From Defluviitaleaceae bacterium (GTDB lineage: Bacteria > Bacillota > Clostridia > Lachnospirales > UBA5962), in contig WQZK01000026.1 in the NCBI GenBank assembly GCA_009780765.1, positions 1 through 14,219 on the forward strand: a stretch of DNA of 14,219 nucleotides. Direction: 5' to 3'. Under the pieces are notes generated by a model that searched no databases, was not told the DNA's origin, and saw nothing but the letters and a program-made list of their open reading frames with translations. A program made the position numbers and the translations under genes. Below are positions 5,605-13,887 of the stretch, piece after piece. The number at the start of each line of letters is the position of its first letter. Position 1 is the first letter of the stretch.

Positions 5605-5826
5605 ATGAAGGAAAAAATTATAGCAATTATTGCAGAGCAATTAGGCAAAAATGAAAGTGAAATTACAATGGAAACAAACTTTAGAGAAGACTTAGATGCT
5701 GATAGTTTAGACCTTTTCCAGATTATTAGCGACATAGAAGACGAGTTTGACATTAAGATTGACGATGCAGAAGGCATTGCAACTGTTGCAGATGCAGTTA
5801 AATTTGTTGAAGAAGCTTCAAAATAA
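5605..5826 (+). CDS. acpP: Acyl carrier protein
   Basis: A 73-residue acidic carrier protein that holds the growing acyl chain on a phosphopantetheine arm. The attachment serine is Ser34 in DADSLD (31-36), followed by the acidic recognition helix DLFQIISDIEDEF. The start at 5605 follows GGAGG by 8 bases. A TTG at 5590 in the same frame would add five residues but overlaps the ribosome site, so it is rejected. The gene sits 27 bases after fabH. A terminator-like hairpin follows directly, which would allow more acpP message than downstream message, in keeping with the high demand for this protein. Confidence 0.96.
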   Translation: MKEKIIAIIAEQLGKNESEITMETNFREDLDADSLDLFQIISDIEDEFDIKIDDAEGIATVADAVKFVEEASK

Positions 5827-5838
5827 AGCTACGCTTTT

Positions 5839-5886
5839 CGTTAAAAGCCGTTGCCCTAATGGGCTTTGGGCTTTTAACGAGTTTTT
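5839..5886 (+). terminator. Terminator-like hairpin after acpP, inside the fab operon
   Basis: CGTTAAAAGCC (5839-5849) pairs perfectly with GGCTTTTAACG (5869-5879). A further GCCC/GGGC pairing sits inside around a TAAT loop. GAG... and five T residues (5882-5886) follow. The T-run is short and offset by two bases, so partial termination is more likely than a full stop. It lies 12 bases after the acpP stop. Confidence 0.55.
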
Positions 5887-5948
5887 GATGTGAGATTAAA
5901 TTGCCTTTAAGTCTTGCTACGCAAGTTTTATGTTCGGCGATTTTTCTG

Positions 5949-5967
5949 GGGCGGGCAAAGCCCGCCC
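5949..5967 (+). repeat. GC-rich perfect hairpin between acpP and fabK
   Basis: GGGCGGGC, loop AAA, GCCCGCCC: eight G-C pairs in DNA that is otherwise AT-rich. No T-run follows on either strand. It could stall ribosomes or polymerase, protect the RNA end, or be a remnant of a small repeat element. A smaller hairpin, CTTGC-TAC-GCAAG, lies upstream at 5913-5925. The whole acpP-fabK gap is 201 bases and shows no credible ORF or clear promoter. Confidence 0.55.
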
Positions 5968-6027
5968 TGCGGTTTCAAGTCTGTGACGCTAAAAATTTTA
6001 AATTTTGAGAATTACGAGGTGTAAAAG

Positions 6028-6987
6028 TTGATTAAATCAAAACTTTGTGCTGAATTTAATATAAAATATCCTATATTACAAGGTGGAATGGCTTGGATTG
6101 CGGATTCTAGCTTGGCTTCTGCTGTTTCTAACGCTGGAGGACTTGGTGTTGTTGCCGCTGGAAATGCTCCTGCCGATGTAATTAGGAATGAAATTAGAAA
6201 AACAAAAGAACTTACAGATAAGCCATTTGGCGTTAATATTATGCTTATGTCGCCTTTTGCTGATGAAATTGCACAGCTTGTTTGTGAAGAGAAAGTGCAA
6301 TTTGTAACAACGGGTGCGGGCAACCCTGGCAAATACATGCAAAGCTTTAAAGATGTAGGGGTTAGGGTTATTCCTGTTGTTCCTTCTGTTGCACTTGCAA
6401 AAAGAATGGCAAGAGATGGTGCAGATTTTTTAATTGCTGAAGGAATGGAAGCTGGCGGGCATATTGGCAAGCTTACAACGATGACGCTTGTGCCACAAGT
6501 TGTTTCTGCTGTTGATATTCCTGTTATTGCAGCAGGTGGAATTGGTGATGGGCGTGGTGTTGCGGCAGCTTTGGCACTTGGAGCCGATGCTGTTCAAGTT
6601 GGAACTAGATTCTTGCTTGCCAAAGAATGTAATGCACATCAAAGCTACAAAGATATGGTGATAAAAGCAAAAGATATTGATACAGTTATCACAGGGCAAA
6701 TCACAGGGCATCCTGTTCGTGGCCTTAGAAATAAATTTACTAAAGAATTCTTAGAATTAGAAAAAGAAGAAGGCAAAAAAGATAATCCTGACATTAAGAT
6801 GATAGAATCTTTAGGTGCAGGCTCTTTAAGGTGTGCAGTTGTTGAGGGGGATCTTGAAAAAGGCTCGTTTATGAGTGGACAAATTGCAGGGATGCTAACT
6901 AAAGAACAATCTTGTGCCGAAATGGTAGAAGAATTTTTTAACGAGTGTATGAAAGAAGTAGAAAAACTGTATAAGCGTTTTTCTTAA
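6028..6987 (+). CDS. fabK: Enoyl-ACP reductase II (FMN-dependent FabK)
   Basis: FabK performs the last step of each elongation round, reducing trans-2-enoyl-ACP with NAD(P)H through bound FMN. It is a TIM-barrel flavoprotein unrelated in fold to FabI. Visible marks are YPILQGGMAWIAD (14-26), the glycine-rich AGNAPAD (44-50), AEGMEAGGHIG (137-147) with the family's key histidine at 145, and the FMN phosphate region AAGGIGDGRG followed by GADAVQVGTRF. Length, 319 residues, is typical. The TTG start at 6028 is chosen because GAGGTG lies 6 bases upstream and the family N-terminus would be lost at the next in-frame ATG (residue 21). It lies 201 bases after acpP and touches fabD. It is the only enoyl reductase in the window. 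Confidence 0.95.
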   Translation: MIKSKLCAEFNIKYPILQGGMAWIADSSLASAVSNAGGLGVVAAGNAPADVIRNEIRKTKELTDKPFGVNIMLMSPFADEIAQLVCEEKVQFVTTGAGNPGKYMQSFKDVGVRVIPVVPSVALAKRMARDGADFLIAEGMEAGGHIGKLTTMTLVPQVVSAVDIPVIAAGGIGDGRGVAAALALGADAVQVGTRFLLAKECNAHQSYKDMVIKAKDIDTVITGQITGHPVRGLRNKFTKEFLELEKEEGKKDNPDIKMIESLGAGSLRCAVVEGDLEKGSFMSGQIAGMLTKEQSCAEMVEEFFNECMKEVEKLYKRFS

Positions 6988-6998
6988 TGAGGCTAAAA

Positions 6999-7922
6999 AT
7001 GAAAACAGCATTTGTGTTTAGCGGGCAAGGCTCGCAATATAACGGCATGGGCAAAGAATTATACGAAAAATTTGACGTATGTCGTGCAATTTTTGATAAA
7101 GCAGACGAAGCTTTAGGGTTTTCGATAAAAGATATAATGTGGAATGAAAGCCCTAAGCTTAACGAAACAGAATACACTCAGCCAGCCATTTTCACCATGA
7201 GTATGGCTTGTTTTGAGCTTTTAAGAAGTAAGAGTATAAATGCCGATTGCTACGCTGGGTTTAGCCTTGGCGAGTATTCGGCTATTTGTGCGAGTGGCGT
7301 TTTTTCTTTTGAAGATGGTGTTAGGCTTGTAAATAAAAGAGGCAAATTTATGACTTCAGCTGTGCCTCAAGGTGTTGGTGCTATGAGTGCCATTATTGGG
7401 CTTGAAACTGAAGTTTTAGAAGAAGTTTGCAAAAAAGCTTCAAACGTTGGGCTTGTTATTTGTGCAAATTATAACATGCCAGGGCAGATTGTTATTGCAG
7501 GTGAAGCTTTGGCGATTGAAAAGGCAGAAAAACTTGCGCAAGAAGCAGGAGCAAAGAGAGTTATTAGGCTAAATGTAAGTGGGCCTTTTCATACTAGACT
7601 TTTGGAGCCTGCTTCCGTAAATCTTTATAACGAGCTTTTGAAAATGGAGCTACATAAGCTAGAAAAGCCAGTTTTTACAAATTTAACTGGCAAGGCTATC
7701 GGTTCTGATGATATTCGTGAAGTTTTACGCAAGCAAGTTATGAGTCCTGTTTTGTGGGAAACAAGCATTAAGGAAATGATTTCTTGTGGCGTTACAACTT
7801 TTGTAGAATTGGGACCAGGCAAAACCTTATCAGGATTTATCAAAAAAATAGACAAATCAGTAAACATTTTGAACATAGAAGATATAAAAAGCTTTGAAAA
7901 GGTGGTGGAAAGTTTATGCTAA
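6999..7922 (+). CDS. fabD: Malonyl-CoA:ACP transacylase
   Basis: FabD moves the malonyl group from CoA to the acyl carrier protein, supplying every later condensation. With the start at 6999 the protein has 307 residues. It carries GQGSQ (9-13), Gln61 in TQPAI, the nucleophile Ser89 in GFSLGEYSA, Arg114 in VNKRGKFM and His198 in GPFHTR, all at the spacing expected for the family. The ATG at 6987, which overlaps the fabK stop as TAATG, would add four residues, but it has no ribosome site. The ATG at 6999 has GAGG 6 bases upstream and gives the usual N-terminus MKTAFVFSGQG. The gene overlaps fabG by 7 bases. Confidence 0.95.
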   Translation: MKTAFVFSGQGSQYNGMGKELYEKFDVCRAIFDKADEALGFSIKDIMWNESPKLNETEYTQPAIFTMSMACFELLRSKSINADCYAGFSLGEYSAICASGVFSFEDGVRLVNKRGKFMTSAVPQGVGAMSAIIGLETEVLEEVCKKASNVGLVICANYNMPGQIVIAGEALAIEKAEKLAQEAGAKRVIRLNVSGPFHTRLLEPASVNLYNELLKMELHKLEKPVFTNLTGKAIGSDDIREVLRKQVMSPVLWETSIKEMISCGVTTFVELGPGKTLSGFIKKIDKSVNILNIEDIKSFEKVVESLC

Positions 7923-8647
7923 AAGGCAAAACCGTTTTAATAACAGGTGCAACTCGTGGAATTGGCAAAAATATGGCTGAAGCCTTTGCAAAAGAGGGTG
8001 CAAACATAGTTTTAAATTATAGAGGTGAAGAGCCTTTGGAGCTTGCAAAAGAAATTGAGGCGTTTGGCGTTTCCTGCCTGCTTGTAAAGGCAGATGTTAG
8101 TAATTTTTCAGAATGCGAAACCATGATTTCAAAGGCAGTTGAAACTTTTAAAACCGTAGATGTTCTTATAAATAATGCTGGAATAACGAAGGACGGCCTT
8201 ATTATGAGAATGAGTGAAGATGATTTTAGCGATGTTTTAGATATAAATTTAAAAGGTGTTTTTAACACAATCAGGCATGCAAGCAAGATAATGCTTAAAC
8301 AAAAATCTGGTGCAATTATTAATATTTCAAGCGTTGTTGGTATTATGGGTAATGCAGGTCAAGCAAACTACGTTGCCAGCAAGGCAGGCGTTATTGGGCT
8401 TACAAAAACTGTGGCCCGTGAGCTTGGTTCTCGTGGCATAACCTGCAATGCTATTGCTCCGGGGTTTATCGAAACTGATATGACCGATGTACTTAAAGAC
8501 GAGGTTAAGCAAATAATGTTAAACCAAATTCCGCTAAATCGCTTTGGTGCTTGTGAGGATATTTCGGAAACTGCTATTTTCCTTGCAAAATCTAAATATA
8601 TAACAGGGCAAACCATAAATGTTTGTGGCGGAATGCTAATGAACTAA
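7916..8647 (+). CDS. fabG: 3-oxoacyl-ACP reductase
   Basis: FabG reduces 3-oxoacyl-ACP to 3-hydroxyacyl-ACP with NADPH. It is a classical short-chain dehydrogenase of 243 residues. The cofactor loop TGATRGIG is at 10-17, NNAG at 86-89 and Asn111 in NLKGVF. The catalytic Ser139 is in NISSVVG, with Tyr152 and Lys156 in YVASK. The start ATG at 7916 lies inside the fabD end (7-base overlap) and is served by an AAGGTGGTGG stretch 8 bases or so upstream, so translation is probably coupled. Its place between fabD and fabF settles the choice of fabG over other short-chain dehydrogenases. Confidence 0.96.
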   Translation: MLKGKTVLITGATRGIGKNMAEAFAKEGANIVLNYRGEEPLELAKEIEAFGVSCLLVKADVSNFSECETMISKAVETFKTVDVLINNAGITKDGLIMRMSEDDFSDVLDINLKGVFNTIRHASKIMLKQKSGAIINISSVVGIMGNAGQANYVASKAGVIGLTKTVARELGSRGITCNAIAPGFIETDMTDVLKDEVKQIMLNQIPLNRFGACEDISETAIFLAKSKYITGQTINVCGGMLMN

Positions 8648-8660
8648 AAGAGGTGTTTTT

Positions 8661-9899
8661 ATGAAAAGAGTTGTAGTTACTGGTATGGGTGCAATTACTC
8701 CTTTGGGGAATGATGTAAATTCTTTTTGGGATAAACTTAAAAGTGGCCAAACTGGGATTGATTTTATAAGTAAATTTGATACAGAAAATTTCAAGGTAAA
8801 ACTTGCTGCTGAGGTTAAAGATTTTAACCCCGAAAAATATATGGAAAGAAAAGAAACAAAGCGTATGGATTTATTTTGCCAATATGCTCTTAATGCTGCA
8901 GGCGAAGCGATGGATGATTCGGGCATAGATATAGAGAAAATTAATCAAGATAGATTTGGCGTAATCGTCGGTTCTGGAATTGGCGGATTTGTTACAATTC
9001 AAGAGCAGATTGTGAAAATGCACGAAAAGGGTGTAAACCGTATGGCACCGCTATTTATTCCTATGATTATTGGAAATATGGCAGCTGGAAATATTGCTAT
9101 AAAATATTCGGCTAAAGGTATATGTACTTCGGTTGTAACAGCTTGTGCAACAGGCAACAATTGCATTGGCGAAGCTTTTAGAAATATAAAATATGGCCAT
9201 TCTGATATTATTATCGCAGGAGGAACAGAAGCTTCGATTATTGAAAGCGGCATTGCAGGTTTTATGGCTTTAACCGCTCTTTCTGAAAGTTCAGACCCGA
9301 ATAGGGCTTCAATTCCTTTTGATAAAGACCGTAACGGCTTTGTTATGGGTGAAGGTGCTGGAATTTTAATTTTAGAAGAACTCGAACATGCACTGCAAAG
9401 AGGTGCAAAAATATATGGCGAAGTTGTTGGATATGGCTCAAATTGTGATGCCTATCACATGACAAGCCCAACGCCAGATGGCTCTGGCGGTGCAAAAGCT
9501 ATGAAATTAGCCATGGAAGAAGCAAATACTACTGCTGAAGAAATAGGGTATATAAACGCTCATGGCACATCTACTGAGGCTAACGACCCAGCAGAAACAT
9601 CAGCGATTAAGATTGCTCTTGATGATGCGGCGTATAGTACGCATATTTCAAGCACAAAAAGTATGACAGGGCATCTCTTAGGTGCTGCTGGTGCAATTGA
9701 AGCCATTGCCTGTATTAAAGCACTGGAAGAAGGATTTTTACCACCAACAGCGAACCTTAAAGAAACAGCTGAGGGTTGCGATTTGAATTATATTCCTGTA
9801 AATGGGATAGAAAAAAATATAAAATATGCACTTAGCACCTCGCTTGGTTTTGGCGGGCATAATGCTGTTTTGTGCATGAAAAAATGGGAGGGCAAATAA
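8661..9899 (+). CDS. fabF: 3-oxoacyl-ACP synthase II (KAS II)
   Basis: FabF elongates acyl-ACP with malonyl-ACP, releasing CO2. The 412-residue protein has the Cys-His-His triad of the KAS I/II family: Cys162 in VTACATG, His301 in NAHGTST and His338 in KSMTGHLLGAAGAIEA, with Lys333 in the same block. The C-terminal STSLGFGGHNA is also typical. The ATG has AGAGGTG about 6 bases upstream, 13 bases after the fabG stop. The stop codon overlaps the accB start as TAATG. KAS II rather than KAS I is inferred from length and operon context; no separate fabB is present here. Confidence 0.97.
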   Translation: MKRVVVTGMGAITPLGNDVNSFWDKLKSGQTGIDFISKFDTENFKVKLAAEVKDFNPEKYMERKETKRMDLFCQYALNAAGEAMDDSGIDIEKINQDRFGVIVGSGIGGFVTIQEQIVKMHEKGVNRMAPLFIPMIIGNMAAGNIAIKYSAKGICTSVVTACATGNNCIGEAFRNIKYGHSDIIIAGGTEASIIESGIAGFMALTALSESSDPNRASIPFDKDRNGFVMGEGAGILILEELEHALQRGAKIYGEVVGYGSNCDAYHMTSPTPDGSGGAKAMKLAMEEANTTAEEIGYINAHGTSTEANDPAETSAIKIALDDAAYSTHISSTKSMTGHLLGAAGAIEAIACIKALEEGFLPPTANLKETAEGCDLNYIPVNGIEKNIKYALSTSLGFGGHNAVLCMKKWEGK

Positions 9900-10378
9900 T
9901 GAACTTTGCAGAAATCAAAGAACTAATTACAATGATAGATAAATCATCTTTAAAAGAATTTAGCCTAAAGATGGATAATGCAAATATAGCAATGAGCAAA
10001 AATAATGGGATGACTCCAAATGTTAATCAAGGGTCTAACACTTCAGAGAGTTATAGAGAAACTCTTGAACATGCCGTTTTACCTAGTGCTATACAGGCAC
10101 CTATAACAATTATTCCACAGGAAGAAAAGCCCGTAAATAAAGGTGGTAACATTGTTGCAGCACCTATTGTTGGAATGTTTTATGGAAGGCCAGCACCTAA
10201 TAAGCCTAACTTTAAGTCGGTTGGAGATAGGGTGGAAGTTGGCGATGTTTTATGCATAATAGAGGCCATGAAAGTTATGAATGAAGTAACAAGTAAGTTT
10301 TCGGGAGTTATTGAAGAAATTATGGTCGATAATGAGGCAGAGGTTGAATTTAATCAGCCGTTATTTAGAATTGTTTAG
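9899..10378 (+). CDS. accB: Biotin carboxyl carrier protein of acetyl-CoA carboxylase
   Basis: AccB carries biotin between the carboxylase AccC and the transferase AccD-AccA. The 159-residue protein has a short N-terminal domain, a low-complexity linker at about 38-85, and the biotinyl domain at about 84-159. The biotin lysine is Lys125 in EAMKVMNEV, where most homologues have EAMKLMNE or EAMKMMNE; the change is conservative. VAAPIVGMFY at 86-95 opens the domain in the usual way. The ATG at 9899 overlaps the fabF stop (TAATG) and has GGGAGGG about 7 bases upstream. An upstream in-frame ATG at 9872 lies within fabF and would put the ribosome site inside the protein, so it is rejected. Confidence 0.95.
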   Translation: MNFAEIKELITMIDKSSLKEFSLKMDNANIAMSKNNGMTPNVNQGSNTSESYRETLEHAVLPSAIQAPITIIPQEEKPVNKGGNIVAAPIVGMFYGRPAPNKPNFKSVGDRVEVGDVLCIIEAMKVMNEVTSKFSGVIEEIMVDNEAEVEFNQPLFRIV

Positions 10379-10393
10379 GGAGTAGGTTTTTCT

Positions 10394-10834
10394 ATGAATA
10401 TACAAGAAATTTTGAATACATTGCCGCACAGATATCCGTTTTTGCTGGTTGACAAAGTTGTAGAAATTACGGAAGATGGAAAAACTGTTGCTATAAAAAA
10501 TGTTACTATCAACGAGCCTTTTTTTGTTGGGCATTTTCCAGAGGAGCCAGTTATGCCGGGCGTTTTGATTATAGAGGCTATCGCACAAACAGGGGCTTTG
10601 TATATCCTTTCTAAAGATGAATTTAAAGGTAGAATTGCCTATTTAGTTGGGGTTGATGGTGCTAAATTCAGAGGCAAGGTGGTTCCGGGAGATGTGTTAA
10701 GGCTTGAAGTGGAGATAACTAAGCTGAAAAAATCGGCAGGAATTGGGCAAGGTATTGCTTTCGTTGGCGATAAAAAAGTTGCAGAATGTAAAATTACATT
10801 TATGATAGGCGATGCACCTAAAGCGGAGGAGTAA
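10394..10834 (+). CDS. fabZ: 3-hydroxyacyl-ACP dehydratase
   Basis: FabZ removes water from 3-hydroxyacyl-ACP to give the trans-2-enoyl substrate of FabK. It is a hot-dog-fold protein of 146 residues. The catalytic pair His47 and Glu61 is visible in GHFPEEPVMPGVLIIEAIAQ (46-65), preceded by LPHRYPFLLVD (10-20). The ATG lies 15 bases after the accB stop with AGGGAGTAGG upstream. Its place between accB and accC is common in Bacillota fab-acc operons. Some Bacillota use a FabZ-like enzyme that also isomerises (FabN type); this cannot be excluded by eye, and no separate FabA or FabM is in the window. Confidence 0.95.
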   Translation: MNIQEILNTLPHRYPFLLVDKVVEITEDGKTVAIKNVTINEPFFVGHFPEEPVMPGVLIIEAIAQTGALYILSKDEFKGRIAYLVGVDGAKFRGKVVPGDVLRLEVEITKLKKSAGIGQGIAFVGDKKVAECKITFMIGDAPKAEE

Positions 10835-10835
10835 A

Positions 10836-12188
10836 ATGATTAGAAAAATTTTAATTGCAAATAGGGGCGAAATCGCCGTTAGAATAATTAGAGCCTGTAA
10901 AGAAATGGGTATTGCTACGGTTGCTGTTTTTTCAGAGGCAGATAAAGATGCGTTGCATGTTCAGCTTGCAGATGAAGCTGTTTGTATAGGCTCTGCTCGG
11001 AGTAAGGATTCATACTTAAATGCTGAAAATATTTTGTCTGCTGCGTACTTAAAAAAGGCTGATGCAATACATCCGGGCTTTGGATTTTTATCAGAAAATG
11101 CAAGCTTTGCACTTAAATGTAAAGATTGTAACATAAAATTTATCGGTCCTGATGCTGATATTATAGATATAATGGGTAATAAATCGAACGCAAGAGATTT
11201 AATGATTAAAGCAGGTGTGCCTGTTATTCCAGGCAGTGATGGCACTTTAAGCGATTTAGATGATGCCAAAGAATGGGCTAATAAAATTGGTTATCCTGTT
11301 ATGATTAAGGCATCGGCTGGCGGTGGAGGCAAGGGAATTAGAAAAATTTATACTGAAACCGACTTAATTGCCCAGTTTGACAATGCCAAAAACGAAGCCA
11401 AAGCAAATTTTGGTGACGATAGCATGTACATGGAAAAAATTGTTGAAAATGCTAAGCACATAGAGATTCAAATTTTAGGCGATGAGTACGGAAATATAAT
11501 TCACCTTGGCGAGCGTGATTGCTCTATGCAAAGGCGTAACCAAAAGCTTGTGGAGGAGGCTCCATCGCCCGTAATTAGCGAACAAATGCGAAATATGATA
11601 GGCAAGGCAGCCGTTAAAGCTGCGAGGTTTGCAAATTATAAAAATGCTGGAACTATAGAGTTTCTGTATGACAAAAATGGAAATTTTTATTTTATGGAGA
11701 TGAATACAAGAATTCAAGTAGAACATCCTGTTACAGAGATGATTACTGATATTGATATTGTTAAATGGCAAATTAAGATCGCATCGGGTATCAGGCTTAC
11801 TGTAAGGCAAGAAGATGTTAAAATTTCGGGCCATTCCATTGAGTGTAGGATAAATGCCGAAAATGTAGCTAATAACTTTGCTCCGTCACCCGGTAAAATT
11901 GATTATTTGTTTGTTCCTGGTGGTACTAACGGAATTAGGATAGACTCAGCTATTTATGCAGGCTACACAATTCCGCCTTACTACGATTCGATGGTTGCAA
12001 AGCTTATCGTTCGTGGTAAAGACCGTACAGAGGCAATGGCAAAAATGCGAAGTGCATTAACTGAATTTGTAGTTAATGGCATTGATACTAATATAGATTT
12101 CCAACTTGAAATTATGAACACACCAGAGTTTATAAATGGCGAGTATACTACAGAATTTGTTGAAAAAACTTTGCTTGCAAAATACTAA
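10836..12188 (+). CDS. accC: Biotin carboxylase of acetyl-CoA carboxylase
   Basis: AccC uses ATP and bicarbonate to carboxylate the biotin on AccB. The 450-residue protein begins MIRKILIANRGEIAVRIIRA. It has the ATP-grasp residues at the same numbers as the E. coli enzyme or within one: Lys116 in MGNKSNAR, Lys158, the glycine loop AGGGGKG (161-167), Glu288, Asn290, Arg292, Gln294 and Glu296 in MEMNTRIQVEHPV. The ATG at 10836 has GGAGG 6 bases upstream and starts one base after the fabZ stop. A longer version from the ATG at 10812 would overlap fabZ and its own ribosome site, so it is rejected. No carboxyltransferase or biotin domain is fused, so this is the stand-alone acetyl-CoA carboxylase subunit. 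Confidence 0.97.
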   Translation: MIRKILIANRGEIAVRIIRACKEMGIATVAVFSEADKDALHVQLADEAVCIGSARSKDSYLNAENILSAAYLKKADAIHPGFGFLSENASFALKCKDCNIKFIGPDADIIDIMGNKSNARDLMIKAGVPVIPGSDGTLSDLDDAKEWANKIGYPVMIKASAGGGGKGIRKIYTETDLIAQFDNAKNEAKANFGDDSMYMEKIVENAKHIEIQILGDEYGNIIHLGERDCSMQRRNQKLVEEAPSPVISEQMRNMIGKAAVKAARFANYKNAGTIEFLYDKNGNFYFMEMNTRIQVEHPVTEMITDIDIVKWQIKIASGIRLTVRQEDVKISGHSIECRINAENVANNFAPSPGKIDYLFVPGGTNGIRIDSAIYAGYTIPPYYDSMVAKLIVRGKDRTEAMAKMRSALTEFVVNGIDTNIDFQLEIMNTPEFINGEYTTEFVEKTLLAKY

Positions 12189-12223
12189 CAAAAGATTGAG
12201 CAAGGCCAGTTAGGAGTGATTTT

Positions 12224-13093
12224 ATGAACATTTTCAAAAAAAAGACATATGTACCAATAAACATACAAAGACCAGATGACGAACCAGCACAGGTTCCTAT
12301 TATTAAGGATGGAATGTGGACAAAATGTCCAAAATGTGAAAAAACCATCTATGTTAAAGAGCTTAGTGATCATAAAGTTTGCGTAGTTTGCAAAAATCCT
12401 TTTAGAATTGGGGTAAATGAAAGATTAGGTATAACTGTAGATGAAAATACTTTTTCAGAGTTATTTGCGAATATTCGCACTAAAAATCCTATGAATTTTC
12501 CAAACTATGAAAAGAAAATTGATGAAGTTTGTAAAAAAACGGGTATTCAAGAGGCTGTTATTTCGGGTGAGTGCGAAATTAATGGAGAAAAATGCATAAT
12601 CTGTATAATGGATTCTAATTTTATCATGGGTAGTATGGGCTCGGTTGTTGGCGAAAAAATAACGCGTAGTTTTGAACATGCTACAGAAAACAATTTGCCT
12701 ATAGTGATTTTTACGGCTTCTGGCGGTGCAAGGATGCAAGAGGGTATAAATTCTTTGATGCAGATGGCAAAAATTAGTGCGGCAGCTGCTAGGCACAATG
12801 AAAAAGGGCTTTTATATATAACAGTTTTAACAGACCCAACAACGGGTGGAGTTACGGCGAGTTTTGCAATGCAGGGTGATGTGATTCTTTCAGAGCCTAA
12901 CGCTCTCATTGGTTTTGCAGGTGCGAGAGTTATCGAAAACACAATCAAACAAAAACTTCCTGAAGGGTTTCAACGTGCAGAATTCCTTCTAGAACACGGA
13001 TTTATTGATAAAATTGTTAAGCGTGAAGAGCTTAAAAACACAATCGGCAATATCTTAAAAATTCATAGTATCGGAGGCGAAGAAGTTTTATGA
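12224..13093 (+). CDS. accD: Acetyl-CoA carboxylase carboxyltransferase, beta subunit
   Basis: With AccA, AccD moves the carboxyl group from biotin to acetyl-CoA, making malonyl-CoA. The 289-residue protein has the four-cysteine zinc ribbon of the beta subunit: Cys35 and Cys38 in CPKC, Cys53 and Cys56 in CVVC. The crotonase-type carboxyltransferase core follows, with SGGARMQEG (166-174), TDPTTGGVTASFA (203-215) and GFAGARVIENT (230-240). The start at 12224 follows TTAGGAGTG by about 7 bases, 35 bases after accC. The stop overlaps the accA start as ATGA, which suits the equal amounts of the two subunits that their tetramer needs. Confidence 0.97.
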   Translation: MNIFKKKTYVPINIQRPDDEPAQVPIIKDGMWTKCPKCEKTIYVKELSDHKVCVVCKNPFRIGVNERLGITVDENTFSELFANIRTKNPMNFPNYEKKIDEVCKKTGIQEAVISGECEINGEKCIICIMDSNFIMGSMGSVVGEKITRSFEHATENNLPIVIFTASGGARMQEGINSLMQMAKISAAAARHNEKGLLYITVLTDPTTGGVTASFAMQGDVILSEPNALIGFAGARVIENTIKQKLPEGFQRAEFLLEHGFIDKIVKREELKNTIGNILKIHSIGGEEVL

Positions 13094-13887
13094 ATACAGT
13101 AGCAGATATAATTAAAATTGTTAGAAAAACTACTAGGCCTACTTCGCTTGAATATATTGAGCATATTTTTGATGGATTTGTGGAATTTCATGGCGACAGG
13201 CTTTTTGCCGACGACAAGGCTGTTGTTGGCGGAATTGCACTTTTAAACGGTATGCCTGTAACGGTTATCGGTATCCAAAAAGGGCATACGATAGAAGAAA
13301 ATGTTTTGCGTAACTTTGGTTCGGTTCACCCTGAGGGGTATCGCAAGGCTCTTCGCCTTATGAAACAGGCAGAAAAATTTAACCGTCCTGTGATAACTTT
13401 TATCAACACAGCAGGAGCTTTTTGTGGTATTGGTGCAGAAGAGCGTGGCCAAGGTGAGGCTATTGCCAGAAATTTAATTGAAATGAGCAGCCTAAAAGTA
13501 CCAATTATTTCTATAATTATTGGCGAAGGTGGTAGTGGTGGGGCGATAGCTTTAGCTCTTGCAGATAAAGTTTGGATGCTCGAAAATTCGGTTTACTCTA
13601 TTTTATCGCCAGAAGGGTTTGCCAGCATTTTGTGGAAAGATGTTAAGCGTTCGGGCGAAGCTGCCGAGCTTATGAAGATGACTGCAAGAGATTTACTTGA
13701 TATAGAAATAATAGACAAAGTTATTAAAGAACATGAAGATGGTGCAGAGAATGACTTTGACTTAACGGCGAATGAAATCAAACTTAGCTTAATCGAAGAA
13801 TTTAATGAATTACGTAGCTTTTCAACTGACGAGCTTCTACAAAAAAGATACGAAAAGTTTAGGAATATGGGCGAATATTTGGAATAA
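13090..13887 (+). CDS. accA: Acetyl-CoA carboxylase carboxyltransferase, alpha subunit
   Basis: AccA is the partner of AccD in the carboxyltransferase that makes malonyl-CoA. Recognisable blocks are RPTSLEYIEHIFDGFVEFHG (16-35), GDRLFADD, FGSVHPEGYRKALRLM (76-91), INTAGAFCGIGAEERGQGEA (105-124) and GEGGSGGAIALA (145-156), followed by SILSPEG. At 265 residues it lacks the longer N-terminal extension of the E. coli subunit (about 319). That is usual in Bacillota and not a truncation. Translation is coupled to accD through a 4-base overlap. The stop overlaps the next gene as TAATG, and no terminator lies between them. Confidence 0.97.
   Translation: MNTVADIIKIVRKTTRPTSLEYIEHIFDGFVEFHGDRLFADDKAVVGGIALLNGMPVTVIGIQKGHTIEENVLRNFGSVHPEGYRKALRLMKQAEKFNRPVITFINTAGAFCGIGAEERGQGEAIARNLIEMSSLKVPIISIIIGEGGSGGAIALALADKVWMLENSVYSILSPEGFASILWKDVKRSGEAAELMKMTARDLLDIEIIDKVIKEHEDGAENDFDLTANEIKLSLIEEFNELRSFSTDELLQKRYEKFRNMGEYLE

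Noticed and set aside
5418..5777. 119-codon minus-strand frame across the fabH-acpP junction
   Set aside because: It is an antisense shadow of two well-conserved genes; the serine-rich translation is typical of reverse frames of this base content.
5930..5986. 18-codon plus-strand frame in the acpP-fabK gap
   Set aside because: It has no ribosome site and runs through the GC-rich hairpin; too short and unlike a known leader peptide.
12547..12948. 133-codon minus-strand frame inside accD
   Set aside because: It lies wholly antisense to the accD core, with no ribosome site and no recognisable domain.
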